64,000 bases of DNA from Desulfobulbaceae bacterium (GCA_024227155.1 JAAELB010001013.1:1-64000), one strand, 5' to 3'. Counted from the stretch's first letter, positions 45,251-54,557 are shown. Notes: generated by a model not told the origin, from the letters alone. Numbers and translations are program-made.

Positions 45251-47818
45251 ATGAATACATCACTAAAACTTAAACTCGCTTTTCTCATTTCAGTCATCTT
45301 CCTGGCTGTAATGACCGTCGTACCTTCATTTTACTCCGACACTCCCGACTGGTGGAAAAAATACATGGCGCCGGAGGGGCTTCGATTAGGCCTAGATCTA
45401 CAGGGGGGAATGCATCTTGTATTAAAGGTGAACCTGCAAAAGGCTGAGGAAAACTCGCTCGAGTTTGCTGCTACGGATCTCAAAGATTCACTGGCGGAAC
45501 AATCCATAAGTGCCGTACGCACACCTGGAGCATCAGCAGACTCCATAATCTTCACCCTGCCAAACAGTAGTGCTATTGATAAGGTGAAAGCTCTGGTGTC
45601 TGAAGATTTCCCTGATATTAATGCCAGAATAGAGGCAAAAGAGGGTAGTTTCCCACGCATTTTTCTCACCTTAAAAGATGAGAAAAAACAGTATATAAAA
45701 AACAATGCGGTGGACCAATCCCTTGAAATCCTGCGAAATCGAATTGATCAATTTGGTGTTGCCGAACCGGTTATCATAAGACAAGGCGAAGATGAAATCG
45801 TCATTCAGCTCCCCGGTGTCAAAGATCCCAAACGTGCAATGAAGCTTCTCGGCGACACTGCTCAACTTGAATTTAAAGTTGTAGCGGACGCCACAGGCCT
45901 CAATCTGCAGGAACTTGTAACCCAGGCAAGGGCAACCAAACAGTGGCAGGACGGTGAGGCTATGACCAAGCTTAACCGTGCGCTGCAGTCCCGTCTACCC
46001 GACAATACAACCCTCTACTTCGAGAAAGAAGTAGATAAGGTGACCAAGCAGGAAATCCTGATACCCATTCTTCTTGAGAGTAAAATCCTGATGACGGGTG
46101 ATATGGTCAAAGATGCCCAGGTGCGTATAGGAGGGAATTTTAACGAACCATATGTAAGCATCGACATGACTAATCGGGGTGGAAAAATATTCGCCCAGAT
46201 TACAGAGAAAAATGTCGGACGAAGAATGGCAATTGTTCTGGACGAAGTGGTCCGCTCCGCCCCCGTTATCCGTGAACGGATCCTTGGAGGTTCTGCCCAG
46301 ATCAGTGGAAGTTTCAGCCATGAAGAGGCGGCGGATCTGGCGATTGTTCTGAGGGTTGGAGCCCTGCCTGCACCAGTTGACATTATCCAGAACGTCACTG
46401 TAGGCGCAAGCCTTGGTCAGGATTCAATTAACAAAGGGCTTTCCTCCGGTATCTTTGGGGCGATCATAGTGCTCGGTTTCATGCTCATTTACTACCGGCT
46501 TTCCGGAGTTGTTGCCAACAGCGCACTGATCTTAAACATATTACTGTTATTTTCTGGACTGGCTATTTTAAACGCCACCCTTACATTGCCAGGCATCGCT
46601 GGAATTATTCTCTCCATTGGTATGGCTGTAGATGCCAACGTCCTCATTTTCGAAAGGATGCGAGAAGAATTCGCCCTGGGAAAATCAGTTCGTTCCAGTA
46701 TCGAAGGAGGCTTTGGAAAAGCTTTTCTTACCATTGTTGATTCCCAGGTAACCACGCTTATCACAGCGCTTGCACTCTTTATGTTCGGAACCGGACCAAT
46801 TAAGGGGTTCGCCATAACACTCTCTTTAGGTATTATATTCAACCTCTTCGCAGCGCTTTTCTTCAGCCGATTAATTTTTGACACGATAAACTCAGTCAAC
46901 CCGATGAAGAAGCTTAACTTCATGCTACTTGCCAAGCGTCCGAATCTAGATTATCTGAAAATAAAAAACATCACCTACACAATCTCTGCACTCCTGGTGG
47001 CCATAGGAATTGTGGCATTTATCCAGATAAGTCGAGGTCAGGCCAACCTTGGTGTAGATTTCTCTGGGGGATCTCTGCTTCAATATCAGGCCAGCGAGGC
47101 TTTCACCACTGCTGAAGTACGAGATGCCTTCAATCGCAATGAGATGAAAGAAGTTAATCTCCAGGAAGTTGAAAATGAACACCGCCTGATCATAAAAATA
47201 AAAAAATCAGAGGCTGTCGTCGCCAATCTTGGAGAAAAAGTAACCACTATCCTCGAAGCAGAATTGCCCGGCAAAAATTTTGTGATGGAGAGCCAGTCTG
47301 AAATCGGTTCATCCGTCAGCTCCGTGCTGCGCAATAAAGCGATACAGGCAATCCTTATCTCCCTTGCGGGTGTTATAATCTACCTGGCGTTCCGATTTGA
47401 CATACGCTTTGGTCTTGCAGCAGCAACGGCGACTTTCCACGATGTCCTGGTGGTACTCGGTATCTGCTGGCTGCTTGATATTGAGATAACCCTTCTGATC
47501 GTAACCGCACTGCTCACCCTTGCCGGATATTCCCTCAACGACTCTGTTGTTGTTTTTGACCGTATTCGTGAGAATCTGAAAAAGCCAGATAATAAATCCC
47601 TGACAACGGCCATAAACGACAGTATTAATCAAGTTCTCAGTAGAACAATTGTAACCTCCCTGACAACGGGTATTGTGCTCTCCTCTTTGTTCTTCCTTGG
47701 TGGAACGGTTATTCATGACTTCGCCTTTGCACTTCTCGCGGGAGTTGTAGTTGGTACCTACTCCTCTATATTCATCGCAAGCCCAGTGCTTACCCTCTGG
47801 GGCAAAAAGGCGGCATAA
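45251..47818 (+). CDS. secDF: Fused SecD-SecF protein-export membrane subunit
   Basis: An 855-residue fusion. The SecD half (1 to about 515) has the N-terminal helix, the LGLDLQGGMHL motif, the large P1 periplasmic domain and a TM bundle with GMAVDANVLIFERMREE. The SecF half (about 555-855) has LGVDFSGGSLLQY and a second RND bundle ending SLNDSVVVFDRIREN. It uses the proton motive force to help SecYEG complete export. Fused SecDF occurs in several lineages. A YkgJ-like gene follows after 26 bp. Confidence 0.95.
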   Translation: MNTSLKLKLAFLISVIFLAVMTVVPSFYSDTPDWWKKYMAPEGLRLGLDLQGGMHLVLKVNLQKAEENSLEFAATDLKDSLAEQSISAVRTPGASADSIIFTLPNSSAIDKVKALVSEDFPDINARIEAKEGSFPRIFLTLKDEKKQYIKNNAVDQSLEILRNRIDQFGVAEPVIIRQGEDEIVIQLPGVKDPKRAMKLLGDTAQLEFKVVADATGLNLQELVTQARATKQWQDGEAMTKLNRALQSRLPDNTTLYFEKEVDKVTKQEILIPILLESKILMTGDMVKDAQVRIGGNFNEPYVSIDMTNRGGKIFAQITEKNVGRRMAIVLDEVVRSAPVIRERILGGSAQISGSFSHEEAADLAIVLRVGALPAPVDIIQNVTVGASLGQDSINKGLSSGIFGAIIVLGFMLIYYRLSGVVANSALILNILLLFSGLAILNATLTLPGIAGIILSIGMAVDANVLIFERMREEFALGKSVRSSIEGGFGKAFLTIVDSQVTTLITALALFMFGTGPIKGFAITLSLGIIFNLFAALFFSRLIFDTINSVNPMKKLNFMLLAKRPNLDYLKIKNITYTISALLVAIGIVAFIQISRGQANLGVDFSGGSLLQYQASEAFTTAEVRDAFNRNEMKEVNLQEVENEHRLIIKIKKSEAVVANLGEKVTTILEAELPGKNFVMESQSEIGSSVSSVLRNKAIQAILISLAGVIIYLAFRFDIRFGLAAATATFHDVLVVLGICWLLDIEITLLIVTALLTLAGYSLNDSVVVFDRIRENLKKPDNKSLTTAINDSINQVLSRTIVTSLTTGIVLSSLFFLGGTVIHDFAFALLAGVVVGTYSSIFIASPVLTLWGKKAA

Positions 47819-47844
47819 AGACAGGGGGGGGGAGGTAATTACTC

Positions 47845-48600
47845 ATGAGTCAGGAAATAATTTTACCCAAATATGCTCATCCGGTAGCTGAACAGGAACA
47901 TTTCAATTTTGCCTGCCATAAAGGGGTTTCATGCTTTACCGAGTGTTGCCGGATGCTCGAGCTGCCACTGACCCCCTATGATGTTCTGCGCCTTAGAAAA
48001 GGCACCGAAAAGAGTTCCAGGCAACTGCTGGACAACTATATTATAGAAGAACAGGATCCAACTGAACCGTTTCCGCGCTTCTACCTGACAATGATCGACG
48101 ATGGCCGTGCGAGCTGCGTATTTGTTTCCTCAGCCGGTTGTGAGGTGTACGACCATCGACCCTCCGCCTGCCGTGCCTACCCCATTGGCCGTGGAGCAAT
48201 TCGCCTTGAAGAGGGCAACACCATTGAAGAACATTTTGTCCTCATAAAAGAGGAGCACTGCCAGGGTTTTAATGAGCCGGCACCTCATACAGTTTCAAGC
48301 TACACAAAAGACCAGGAACTCTTGCCTTATAACCAGAGCAACGATTTGGTCTCTACAATCCTTCAGCACGAATCAATCCGTAAAGGCTTTATACCCTCAA
48401 AGAAGCAGATCGAGCAGTTTACCTTAGCACTGTACGATGTGGACACCTTTCGTGAGAAAATTGAAAACGACCTCCTGCCTTCCATTACAGGAGATGAGAA
48501 GAAAAAGTTACACCAGGCCAGCGATGAGACCTTACTCCATTTTGCAGTTGACTGGATCTCTCGGGAACTCTTTTGCTCAACCAGTGTTTTAACGCGCTGA
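47845..48600 (+). CDS. YkgJ-type Cys-cluster protein
   Basis: A 251-residue protein with the YkgJ (UPF0153) zinc/iron-chelating signature: CHKGVSCFTECCRMLE near the N-terminus and CEVYDHRPSACRAYPIG further on. It is presumed to bind a metal or cluster through these cysteines; its substrate is unknown. It lies between secDF and a HAD hydrolase, all co-directional, and is probably co-transcribed with them. Confidence 0.82.
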   Translation: MSQEIILPKYAHPVAEQEHFNFACHKGVSCFTECCRMLELPLTPYDVLRLRKGTEKSSRQLLDNYIIEEQDPTEPFPRFYLTMIDDGRASCVFVSSAGCEVYDHRPSACRAYPIGRGAIRLEEGNTIEEHFVLIKEEHCQGFNEPAPHTVSSYTKDQELLPYNQSNDLVSTILQHESIRKGFIPSKKQIEQFTLALYDVDTFREKIENDLLPSITGDEKKKLHQASDETLLHFAVDWISRELFCSTSVLTR

Positions 48601-48626
48601 TTCTATATTTTTTATACAGGAAACCT

Positions 48627-49247
48627 ATGCTGAAATTGATAGTATTTGACTGTGACGGGGTGATGTTTGACTCTAAGAAAGCGAATATTGAATACTACAA
48701 CAGTCTTCTTTTCAACTTTGGACTGGCAGCCATGTCCAGAGAAGAGGAAGCCTATGTACATATGGCCAGTGTTACCGAATCCGTACAATTTATCTTTCGG
48801 CACTATTCATCGCCCAGCCTTGAGGAAGTCCACCGCTACAGGCTGAACACAGATTACGCACCTTTTTTAAAGTACATGGAGATGGAAGCGGATCTGGTGC
48901 AATTTTTGAAACTTGTGAAAAAGCAGTATCATCTGGCAATTTCGACAAACCGAACAAATACCATGATTCCGCTTTTGCAGAGCTATGAGCTCGATGGCTA
49001 TTTTGAAAAAGTTGTTACAGCGGCAACAGCTGCAAAACCAAAGCCGGCACCGGACGGATTACTGGAAATTCTACACCACTTTAAATGTAAGCCCCAGGAA
49101 GCAATATTTATCGGAGATTCCATCGTTGATGCCCAACAGGCAGACGCCTGTGGGGTTGAGCTGATTGGTTTCAAAAGCCCGGAATTGCCAGCTGCTCATC
49201 ATGTAAACTGTTTTATGGAAATTCTTGAGCTAGCACCACTTCAGTAG
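48627..49247 (+). CDS. HAD-superfamily hydrolase
   Basis: A 206-residue protein from the ATG at 48627, preceded by AGGAAACC. An upstream in-frame start overlapping the YkgJ gene is not preferred. Motif I is DCDGVMFDS with Asp8 and Asp10, followed by a cap domain, motif II Thr in STNRTNT, and motifs III/IV KPKPAPDG and FIGDSIVDA. This is the phosphoglycolate-phosphatase-like subgroup. The substrate is unknown. Confidence 0.87.
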   Translation: MLKLIVFDCDGVMFDSKKANIEYYNSLLFNFGLAAMSREEEAYVHMASVTESVQFIFRHYSSPSLEEVHRYRLNTDYAPFLKYMEMEADLVQFLKLVKKQYHLAISTNRTNTMIPLLQSYELDGYFEKVVTAATAAKPKPAPDGLLEILHHFKCKPQEAIFIGDSIVDAQQADACGVELIGFKSPELPAAHHVNCFMEILELAPLQ

Positions 49248-49251
49248 TAGC

Positions 49252-50304
49252 TCAACCCTCATCCACACGTTTAACACCTTCCATGAGCAACATCATAAAG
49301 TCGCCAATCTCGGCGGCTTTCATCTCTTTTGGCGTTAATCCGGTTGTAAATTTATAATTCCCTTCTTTCTCCCCAAGTATACCAAAAATTGCTTCCTGAT
49401 TTACTTTGTTCACATAGCTGGCATTGATGATACATCCTTCCCTGAAGGAGACCTTAGCAACACCTCCAGGCAAATCCATTGCCAGCACTCCCGTTTTTTG
49501 ATGCATATGGAATACCTGAAAAAGTTCAGCTGGCAACATATCACCGATCCTGCCACTCATACAGGTTTCAAATTCCTGGGCACGGGCAGCATTACTTTTC
49601 CTGAGCCTCCTCGCAAGTAGCTTAGCCATGTACAGCTGGACCGCCTGACTCTCACCAAGCAACTGACCGAAAACCTTGCCCTCGATTGCCAAGACCTTCG
49701 CCGTTGCGACAGTTTTTACTGTCGCCATGGCCATATCGGCACCCAAATAGCTCATCTCACCACAAAGATCCCCTTCCGCTAAGGTATCGAGCTGAACAAT
49801 CCCATCCTCTACAATCAGATCTCCCTCGATGACAATGTACAGGTTTAAATTCAATTCCCCTTTTGGGATCAGTATGGTATCTGAGTCAAGTTCAATAAGA
49901 CGAAAGGCATCCAAAATTTCATCTATCTTATCCGCAGGAAAGGTACTTAAGAACTCACTGTCCATAACCTTGCCTATTCTCATAGTCACAGCTGTATCTA
50001 TCCTTGCTCCGGCCAATCGCCCACCGGTATCAACAGCGGGACCTGCTGGAATCAGGGAAAACTTAATAAGTCCTGTACATCCACTACAGTTATGAATGGT
50101 TGATTCTTCTTTTTTAAGAGCAGCGGGCTCAATATTTATGTATGTAAAGAGGAGTTGAGTCATGTCCCGGACAAGAATCAGACACACTTCTTTTCCTTCA
50201 GGGCAGGACAGTGTCCTCTCTGAAAGTGACAGCAACTCACCTGTTTTGTATAGAGGACACCTCTTTTCATCAACTATCTTGAATAGAGCGTTAAAATTAT
50301 TCAT
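49252..50304 (-). CDS. Cyclic-nucleotide-binding protein with DUF4388-like C-terminus
   Basis: A 350-residue protein in three parts. Residues 1 to about 95 carry paired cysteines (CPLYKTGELLSL and HNCSGCTGLIKF). A cyclic-nucleotide-binding beta-roll spans about 115-235 (DKIDEILDAF, EGDLCGEMSYLGAD). A C-terminal DUF4388/PATAN-like domain (about 255-345, KTGVLAMDLPGGVAKVSFREGCII) completes it. It is probably a signalling or scaffold protein. It is transcribed divergently from the E2-like gene across a 175-bp AT-rich gap. Confidence 0.78.
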   Translation of the reverse strand: MNNFNALFKIVDEKRCPLYKTGELLSLSERTLSCPEGKEVCLILVRDMTQLLFTYINIEPAALKKEESTIHNCSGCTGLIKFSLIPAGPAVDTGGRLAGARIDTAVTMRIGKVMDSEFLSTFPADKIDEILDAFRLIELDSDTILIPKGELNLNLYIVIEGDLIVEDGIVQLDTLAEGDLCGEMSYLGADMAMATVKTVATAKVLAIEGKVFGQLLGESQAVQLYMAKLLARRLRKSNAARAQEFETCMSGRIGDMLPAELFQVFHMHQKTGVLAMDLPGGVAKVSFREGCIINASYVNKVNQEAIFGILGEKEGNYKFTTGLTPKEMKAAEIGDFMMLLMEGVKRVDEG

Positions 50305-50426
50305 TCAAATCTTGACAGGAAAAAAGAGATTTTTGTAAAATATCAACAAAACTACTGACATTCAAATAAAATATTGGAACAATATAGTTATACACTAAAC
50401 TTTTTTTTTGTGTTGATTAAATAAGT

Positions 50427-50435
50427 TGCTATACT
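50427..50435 (+). promoter_or_regulatory. Extended -10 promoter of the E2-like gene
   Basis: TGCTATACT is an extended -10 (TG-N-TATACT) 45 bp before the ATG. There is no good -35, as often seen with extended -10 promoters. The gap is AT-rich and shared with the divergent cNMP-binding gene. Confidence 0.4.
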
Positions 50436-50479
50436 GATATAACCTTTCAATTTATCAATAACTAACAAATAATAAATTC

Positions 50480-52999
50480 ATGTCAATAGCTCCAGATCAG
50501 TTAGGTGAAATCTACAGACAAATAAGCGAACGCTTTCTGTCCCATCCGCTCATCTCTGTAAAGCCGGTTCAGGGAGACCCGCCCGACCAGTACAGTATCA
50601 CCTATACTATAACAGGACTGACCCAGGGTGAGCAGGACCAGGTAAGTGAGACATCAAAGCATGTGATAGAGCTTTCCATCCCCTTTGGTTTCCCACATTT
50701 TCCTCCCAGCTGCAAGCCTACAAGCAATATTTTTCATCCTGATTTTGACCCGGGAGCCATATGCATTGGTGATTTCTGGGAACAAAATAGCTCCCTGCCC
50801 GATCTTATTGTCCATATAGGTAAGATGATCAATGGAGAATTTTATTCAAGCCAGGATACCTTTAACGATGATGCGGCATCCTGGTATCACGATAATATTG
50901 AAAAATTCCCTCTTGCAAAAATATCGTGGGCGAAAGGGTCTTCAGAGACCTTTGAAGAGCAGAACGAACTTGCTATTGATACCCTGGATGAAGACGATGT
51001 TTCTTTTGGCCTGGATGGCGATGCCCTTAGCCTCGACGAGGACTTTAGTGATATAAAACAACCTGACTTCTTCCCTAACTTTGATGAGGGTGAAGAACAT
51101 GCTGAGGAATCTGGTAGAGCTTCATTTATAAAGTTCCAGCAAAAGAAAGAATTCTTCGGACTGCAAAAGGCTTTAGAAGCTCAAAGCGAGTTCTCCAATG
51201 ATCTTCAATCCCTGCTTGACGAATCTGTAGCTATAATTGCGAAAGCGGGAATTCTCTATAACGAAGCAAAAGAACAGGAAAAACACGGAAATGCTACAGA
51301 GGCCCTCAAATCTTACCAGGCAGTCGCCGCTCAGGTAGCTGACTACCCCGCTATTCGATCTGATATCCGCAGATTAGAACAAACCATAGAGCTTGTCGCT
51401 GATCTCATCCCCAGTGCGGACAACACTCAAACAGCACCGGATGCTGAATCTATTACGCAGAAAACTACCCTTACAGCCGCTCGCAAACCACAACCTAAAG
51501 CACAACCCAAGCCACAGCCTGCACTTGAAGAAACTGCTGCGCCTAAAATATCTCGATTTGCTACAGGCCCGGTTAAGCTGTTACTTTTCCTCCTGCCCCT
51601 TGCACTTCTGATTGTTGCAGGTGGCTTTTATGGGTTGAAATTTTTTAATGGCAAAAATATAGCAAAGGCCCAACAATCGTACAAAGAGTGTGCCACTGCT
51701 ATGGAAAGTAAGAAATATCGAGATGCCAAGGGATTTTGTGAAGCCGGGGTGGCGTCAGCAGAGAGTATCTTTTTCTTTCACAGTCAAGAATCCGATGCAA
51801 CCACGGCTTCACTGACTGCGATTTTACAATCCCAAGAGTTAAAAAACGGTCTTGCAGGCAAGATACTCCTTAATGGTCGTTATGTTACACAGGATGAGGC
51901 AGCACTCCTTAAAGATTTCAACAGCTCAATTGACAAGGCGGAGAAGCTCTACTCCCAAAAGCAATATCAACAGGCGTCCACAGCATATAAAGAAACAGTA
52001 GTACTCGCCAGGCAAGTTAGTCCTTCAGATGAGACTGTAATAGGAAAGCTGGAAGATAAAATCAAGGAATCTTCTTTTAAACATATATATACTGTTGCAA
52101 GTGAGGCTCTCCTTGCCAAACAGTGGCTACTCGCCTCTGAAACAATCCCTCAGGCCAGGGACCTTCTCTCGAATCTGCCCGCTGACAGTCAAAAATTGTA
52201 CAGTGGTGAGCTTTTAAATGGACTGATGCTGAGCAACTTTGAGTTGGCACAAAGCAAAGGTGACAGTGCCATTGGTAGAGGTTCATGGGATGAAGCAATC
52301 AACGAGTACAATCAGGCACTTGACTACGCATTACAAACGGCTACCCTTCGCCCCTCAAGGATCGATAACGTAGAGAACAGTATTGCCAGGGCCCAACTGT
52401 ACATGACCCTTGAAAAAGGCAATAGTGCTTTTGCTAAAGGTGACTGGAATGAGGCTATCGAGGCTTACAATAGTGCAAATAAGACTCTTGTTGAATATAA
52501 ACATGCTCTTATTAATCAGGCGAAATCAGATATCAACAGGAAGAAATTAACCAAGATTATCCTCCAGGCCTCCATCATCCGCGATCAGCAATCCATTAAG
52601 ACTATGCTGAACAACGATGAGCTCCATGGGGCAAGAGATGCTTATAAAAATTTACTACAACTCATTATGAGTAGTACTCTTTCGGGTGAGAACGAATTCT
52701 CAAAGGCCAAAAAAGATATCGATGCCAAAATTAAGAGTCTGGAAGACCAAATTTATATAAACGAAAAAATAGAATATCTTGAAACTGAATTCCAAAATCT
52801 ATTTTTCAAAAACTATCCAAACACAGTGCGTGAGAATCTCATCACCCCAGTAATAAACCTGGTAAAAGAAACGCCCTCATCACTCATCTTCAGAATGCAG
52901 TGCACTGAAAAGAGACGAGGACGTCCACTGTCACTTGTTATGTTTTACGCTTATGACAAACAATCCGGACAATGGGCTCTTTCGGCAGAGAACAATTAG
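50480..52999 (+). CDS. Membrane protein with N-terminal E2 ubiquitin-conjugating-like domain and TPR-like repeats
   Basis: An 839-residue protein, not recognised as a named family. Residues about 1-150 fit an E2 (UBC) fold: beta-strand ELSIPFGFPHFPPSCKP, an HPD tripeptide at 86-88 where E2s have HPN, then Cys95 in GAICIGDFW at the usual active-site distance, and C-terminal helices (LPDLIVHIGKMI). Acidic and helical regions follow, with a Lys/Pro/Gln-rich linker at about 337-350 and one membrane helix (about 365-387). From about 390 on there are TPR-like repeats such as KGDSAIGRGSWDEAINEYNQAL and KGNSAFAKGDWNEAIEAYNSA. An RWD or inactive UEV fold is the main alternative, but the cysteine is kept. 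No clear Shine-Dalgarno precedes the ATG. Confidence 0.72.
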   Translation: MSIAPDQLGEIYRQISERFLSHPLISVKPVQGDPPDQYSITYTITGLTQGEQDQVSETSKHVIELSIPFGFPHFPPSCKPTSNIFHPDFDPGAICIGDFWEQNSSLPDLIVHIGKMINGEFYSSQDTFNDDAASWYHDNIEKFPLAKISWAKGSSETFEEQNELAIDTLDEDDVSFGLDGDALSLDEDFSDIKQPDFFPNFDEGEEHAEESGRASFIKFQQKKEFFGLQKALEAQSEFSNDLQSLLDESVAIIAKAGILYNEAKEQEKHGNATEALKSYQAVAAQVADYPAIRSDIRRLEQTIELVADLIPSADNTQTAPDAESITQKTTLTAARKPQPKAQPKPQPALEETAAPKISRFATGPVKLLLFLLPLALLIVAGGFYGLKFFNGKNIAKAQQSYKECATAMESKKYRDAKGFCEAGVASAESIFFFHSQESDATTASLTAILQSQELKNGLAGKILLNGRYVTQDEAALLKDFNSSIDKAEKLYSQKQYQQASTAYKETVVLARQVSPSDETVIGKLEDKIKESSFKHIYTVASEALLAKQWLLASETIPQARDLLSNLPADSQKLYSGELLNGLMLSNFELAQSKGDSAIGRGSWDEAINEYNQALDYALQTATLRPSRIDNVENSIARAQLYMTLEKGNSAFAKGDWNEAIEAYNSANKTLVEYKHALINQAKSDINRKKLTKIILQASIIRDQQSIKTMLNNDELHGARDAYKNLLQLIMSSTLSGENEFSKAKKDIDAKIKSLEDQIYINEKIEYLETEFQNLFFKNYPNTVRENLITPVINLVKETPSSLIFRMQCTEKRRGRPLSLVMFYAYDKQSGQWALSAENN

Positions 53000-53030
53000 T
53001 CAGGACTTCTTCCCCGCTTAGCGGGGTTAG
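52996..53030. terminator. CCCCGC/GCGGGG hairpin between convergent E2-like gene and kdsD
   Basis: CCCCGC (53012-53017) and GCGGGG (53021-53026) enclose TTA. The unit is bounded by TTAG at both ends (52996-52999 and 53027-53030), so it may also be a minimal repeat remnant. Its left TTAG contains the stop codon of the E2-like gene. It probably blocks read-through between the convergent genes. Confidence 0.5.
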
Positions 53031-53032
53031 AA

Positions 53033-54004
53033 TTAAACGAGAAAGCGGAATTCACCTTTTCCCAGTAAATTATGGAGATGAAGTAGTCCCTGGAGTTGGT
53101 TTTGTCCATCAACAACCGGTAAAGCCGTGATTTCGTGCTTTTGCATAATTGACAAAGCATCTGCTGCCAGATGATCTGAATTAATGCAGATAGGATTTTC
53201 TGTCATCAATTGTGCTGCAGTCAATTCCTGCATTTGGTTTTCACCTACAAAGGCTCGTCTTATATCACCATCAGTCACAATACCCAAAACTGTCTGCTCT
53301 TCAGATAACACCAGGACAACGCCTTTATTTTTTTCATTTAAGGCCCTCACTGTTGCTGTAGCATTGGAATCAGCCTGCACCATAGGAATATCGACTCCGG
53401 TGAACATTACCTCAGTAACACTCACCTTCAGACGTTGGCCAAGGCTGCCACCGGGATGATTCTGCCTGAAATCTTCGGCTTGAAATTTCTTACGATTCAG
53501 CAGAACAACAGAGAGTGCATCCCCCATGGCAAGGGTTGCGGTTGTACTTGCAGTTGGTGCGAGCCCTAGTGGACAGGCCTCTTTAGGTATCTCTATATCC
53601 AGGACTATATCGGAGGCGGTCGCAAGGGATGACGTTTTTCCCCCGGTCATTGCGATAACGGTGTTGCCCCTCTTTTTCAGGCTCACCAGTAAGCTATTCA
53701 ATTCAGCAGTTTCACCTGAATAGGATATTGCAAGAATCACATCACCGGCCATTACCATACCTAAATCCCCATGCATGGCCTCCACGGGATGGAGGAAAAA
53801 AGACGGCGTCCCAGTGCTGTTAAGGGTAGCTGAAATTTTCTGCCCCACAATCCCGGATTTCCCAATACCTGTAATAACAAGTCTTCCAGGACTGGCGAGT
53901 ATGGCATCAACCGCCTCTACAAATTCATTTCCGATCCGCTGCCGAACTGCAGCCAACCCCTGCTCTTCTATCAATAACACTTCTTTTGCCGCTGCAATAG
54001 TCAT
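53033..54004 (-). CDS. kdsD: Arabinose-5-phosphate isomerase KdsD-like
   Basis: A 323-residue protein with an N-terminal SIS (sugar-isomerase) domain (about 35-175, ITGIGKSGIVGQKI and FFLHPVEAMHGDLGM) followed by two CBS domains (about 205-320). It converts ribulose-5-phosphate to arabinose-5-phosphate, the first step to Kdo of lipopolysaccharide. That fits an outer-membrane organism. The gene's upstream end carries a remnant of the repeat family. Confidence 0.92.
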   Translation of the reverse strand: MTIAAAKEVLLIEEQGLAAVRQRIGNEFVEAVDAILASPGRLVITGIGKSGIVGQKISATLNSTGTPSFFLHPVEAMHGDLGMVMAGDVILAISYSGETAELNSLLVSLKKRGNTVIAMTGGKTSSLATASDIVLDIEIPKEACPLGLAPTASTTATLAMGDALSVVLLNRKKFQAEDFRQNHPGGSLGQRLKVSVTEVMFTGVDIPMVQADSNATATVRALNEKNKGVVLVLSEEQTVLGIVTDGDIRRAFVGENQMQELTAAQLMTENPICINSDHLAADALSIMQKHEITALPVVDGQNQLQGLLHLHNLLGKGEFRFLV

Positions 54005-54015
54005 TCGTCTATCCT

Positions 54016-54048
54016 TACCCCGAACACATCGGATACTTTTAAAAACTA
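54016..54048 (+). repeat. Dispersed repeat, left-end remnant next to kdsD start
   Basis: TACCCCGAACACATCGGATACTTT resembles the CCCGAATAAATCGGAACTTTT left end, and the remnant ends near AAACTAA. On the minus strand the hairpin lies about 12 bp before the kdsD ATG. Confidence 0.5.
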
Positions 54049-54302
54049 ACTTTAAGAGCTTATGTTATCGACCCATTTGCTAATGGGCCTTTCAAATTCA
54101 AATTATCGTGGTCAATGGTAAGCACAGTAGAGCAAAGTGGCAAGTGTAGCATCTCTGCCAACGCCCCAGCGCGGCAAGAGATAATAACGATAATAATTTT
54201 AATATAAGCCGCTATTGGTTGACACAACTGCTTGCATAATCTGTTAAAGTGACTATTTTGGTCGAAGTTATGAATATTTAACACGTTTACAGCCATATAT
54301 TC
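54049..54302. other. Intergenic region between divergent kdsD and metK
   Basis: No gene is supported. It must hold the kdsD promoter on the minus strand and possibly a metK promoter on the plus strand. A TTGACA at 54219-54224 with a TGTTAA 17 bp later (54242-54247) is a possible metK promoter, but the -10 is weak. I saw no SAM riboswitch fold. Confidence 0.3.
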
Positions 54303-54545
54303 TTAGTACCTTATAAATGAGCCCGTTGATTTAATGCCTTTTCACCCAATCTCTTCGTTAAACCAAAAATTTTATCCTCGGAATATCAATTATATGCCTG
54401 TGGTAAATTTTTTGTTTGCCTCGATATTGAACAAAAATGCTATTAAATCAACAGACTCATAAATTATTTTCTCTGTTTTTGTGGCAGAAAATAATTTGGT
54501 GAAAGTACTTATCCAAGCATTTTTAAAAAATCCGATTTATTCGGG
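54303..54545 (-). repeat. Dispersed repeat, type C, interrupted by a 140-bp MITE, upstream of metK
   Basis: The plus-strand ends are TTAGTACCTTATAAAT on the left and TATTTTCTCTG...GGCAGAAAATAATTTGGTGAAAGTACTTATCCA through TCCGATTTATTCGGG on the right. With the MITE and one target copy removed it is 97 bp, as in the intact copy at 45040-45136. The hairpin end is followed by TTAGGAG, which forms the metK Shine-Dalgarno region. Confidence 0.85.
54319..54458. mobile_element. 140-bp MITE with 17-bp terminal inverted repeats
   Basis: The left end GAGCCCGTTGATTTAAT (54319-54335) and right end ATTAAATCAACAGACTC (54442-54458) are inverse complements with two mismatches. They are flanked by an exact 6-bp duplication ATAAAT (54313-54318 and 54459-54464). 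It lies inside a type C dispersed repeat whose intact paralogue at 45040-45136 shows the empty site. No ORF of any length lies inside. Confidence 0.88.
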
Positions 54546-54557
54546 TTAGGAGTTTTT

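Noticed and set aside
54303-54557. Possible SAM riboswitch upstream of metK
   Set aside because: The region is fully explained by a dispersed repeat, a MITE and a Shine-Dalgarno. I saw no conserved SAM-aptamer core.
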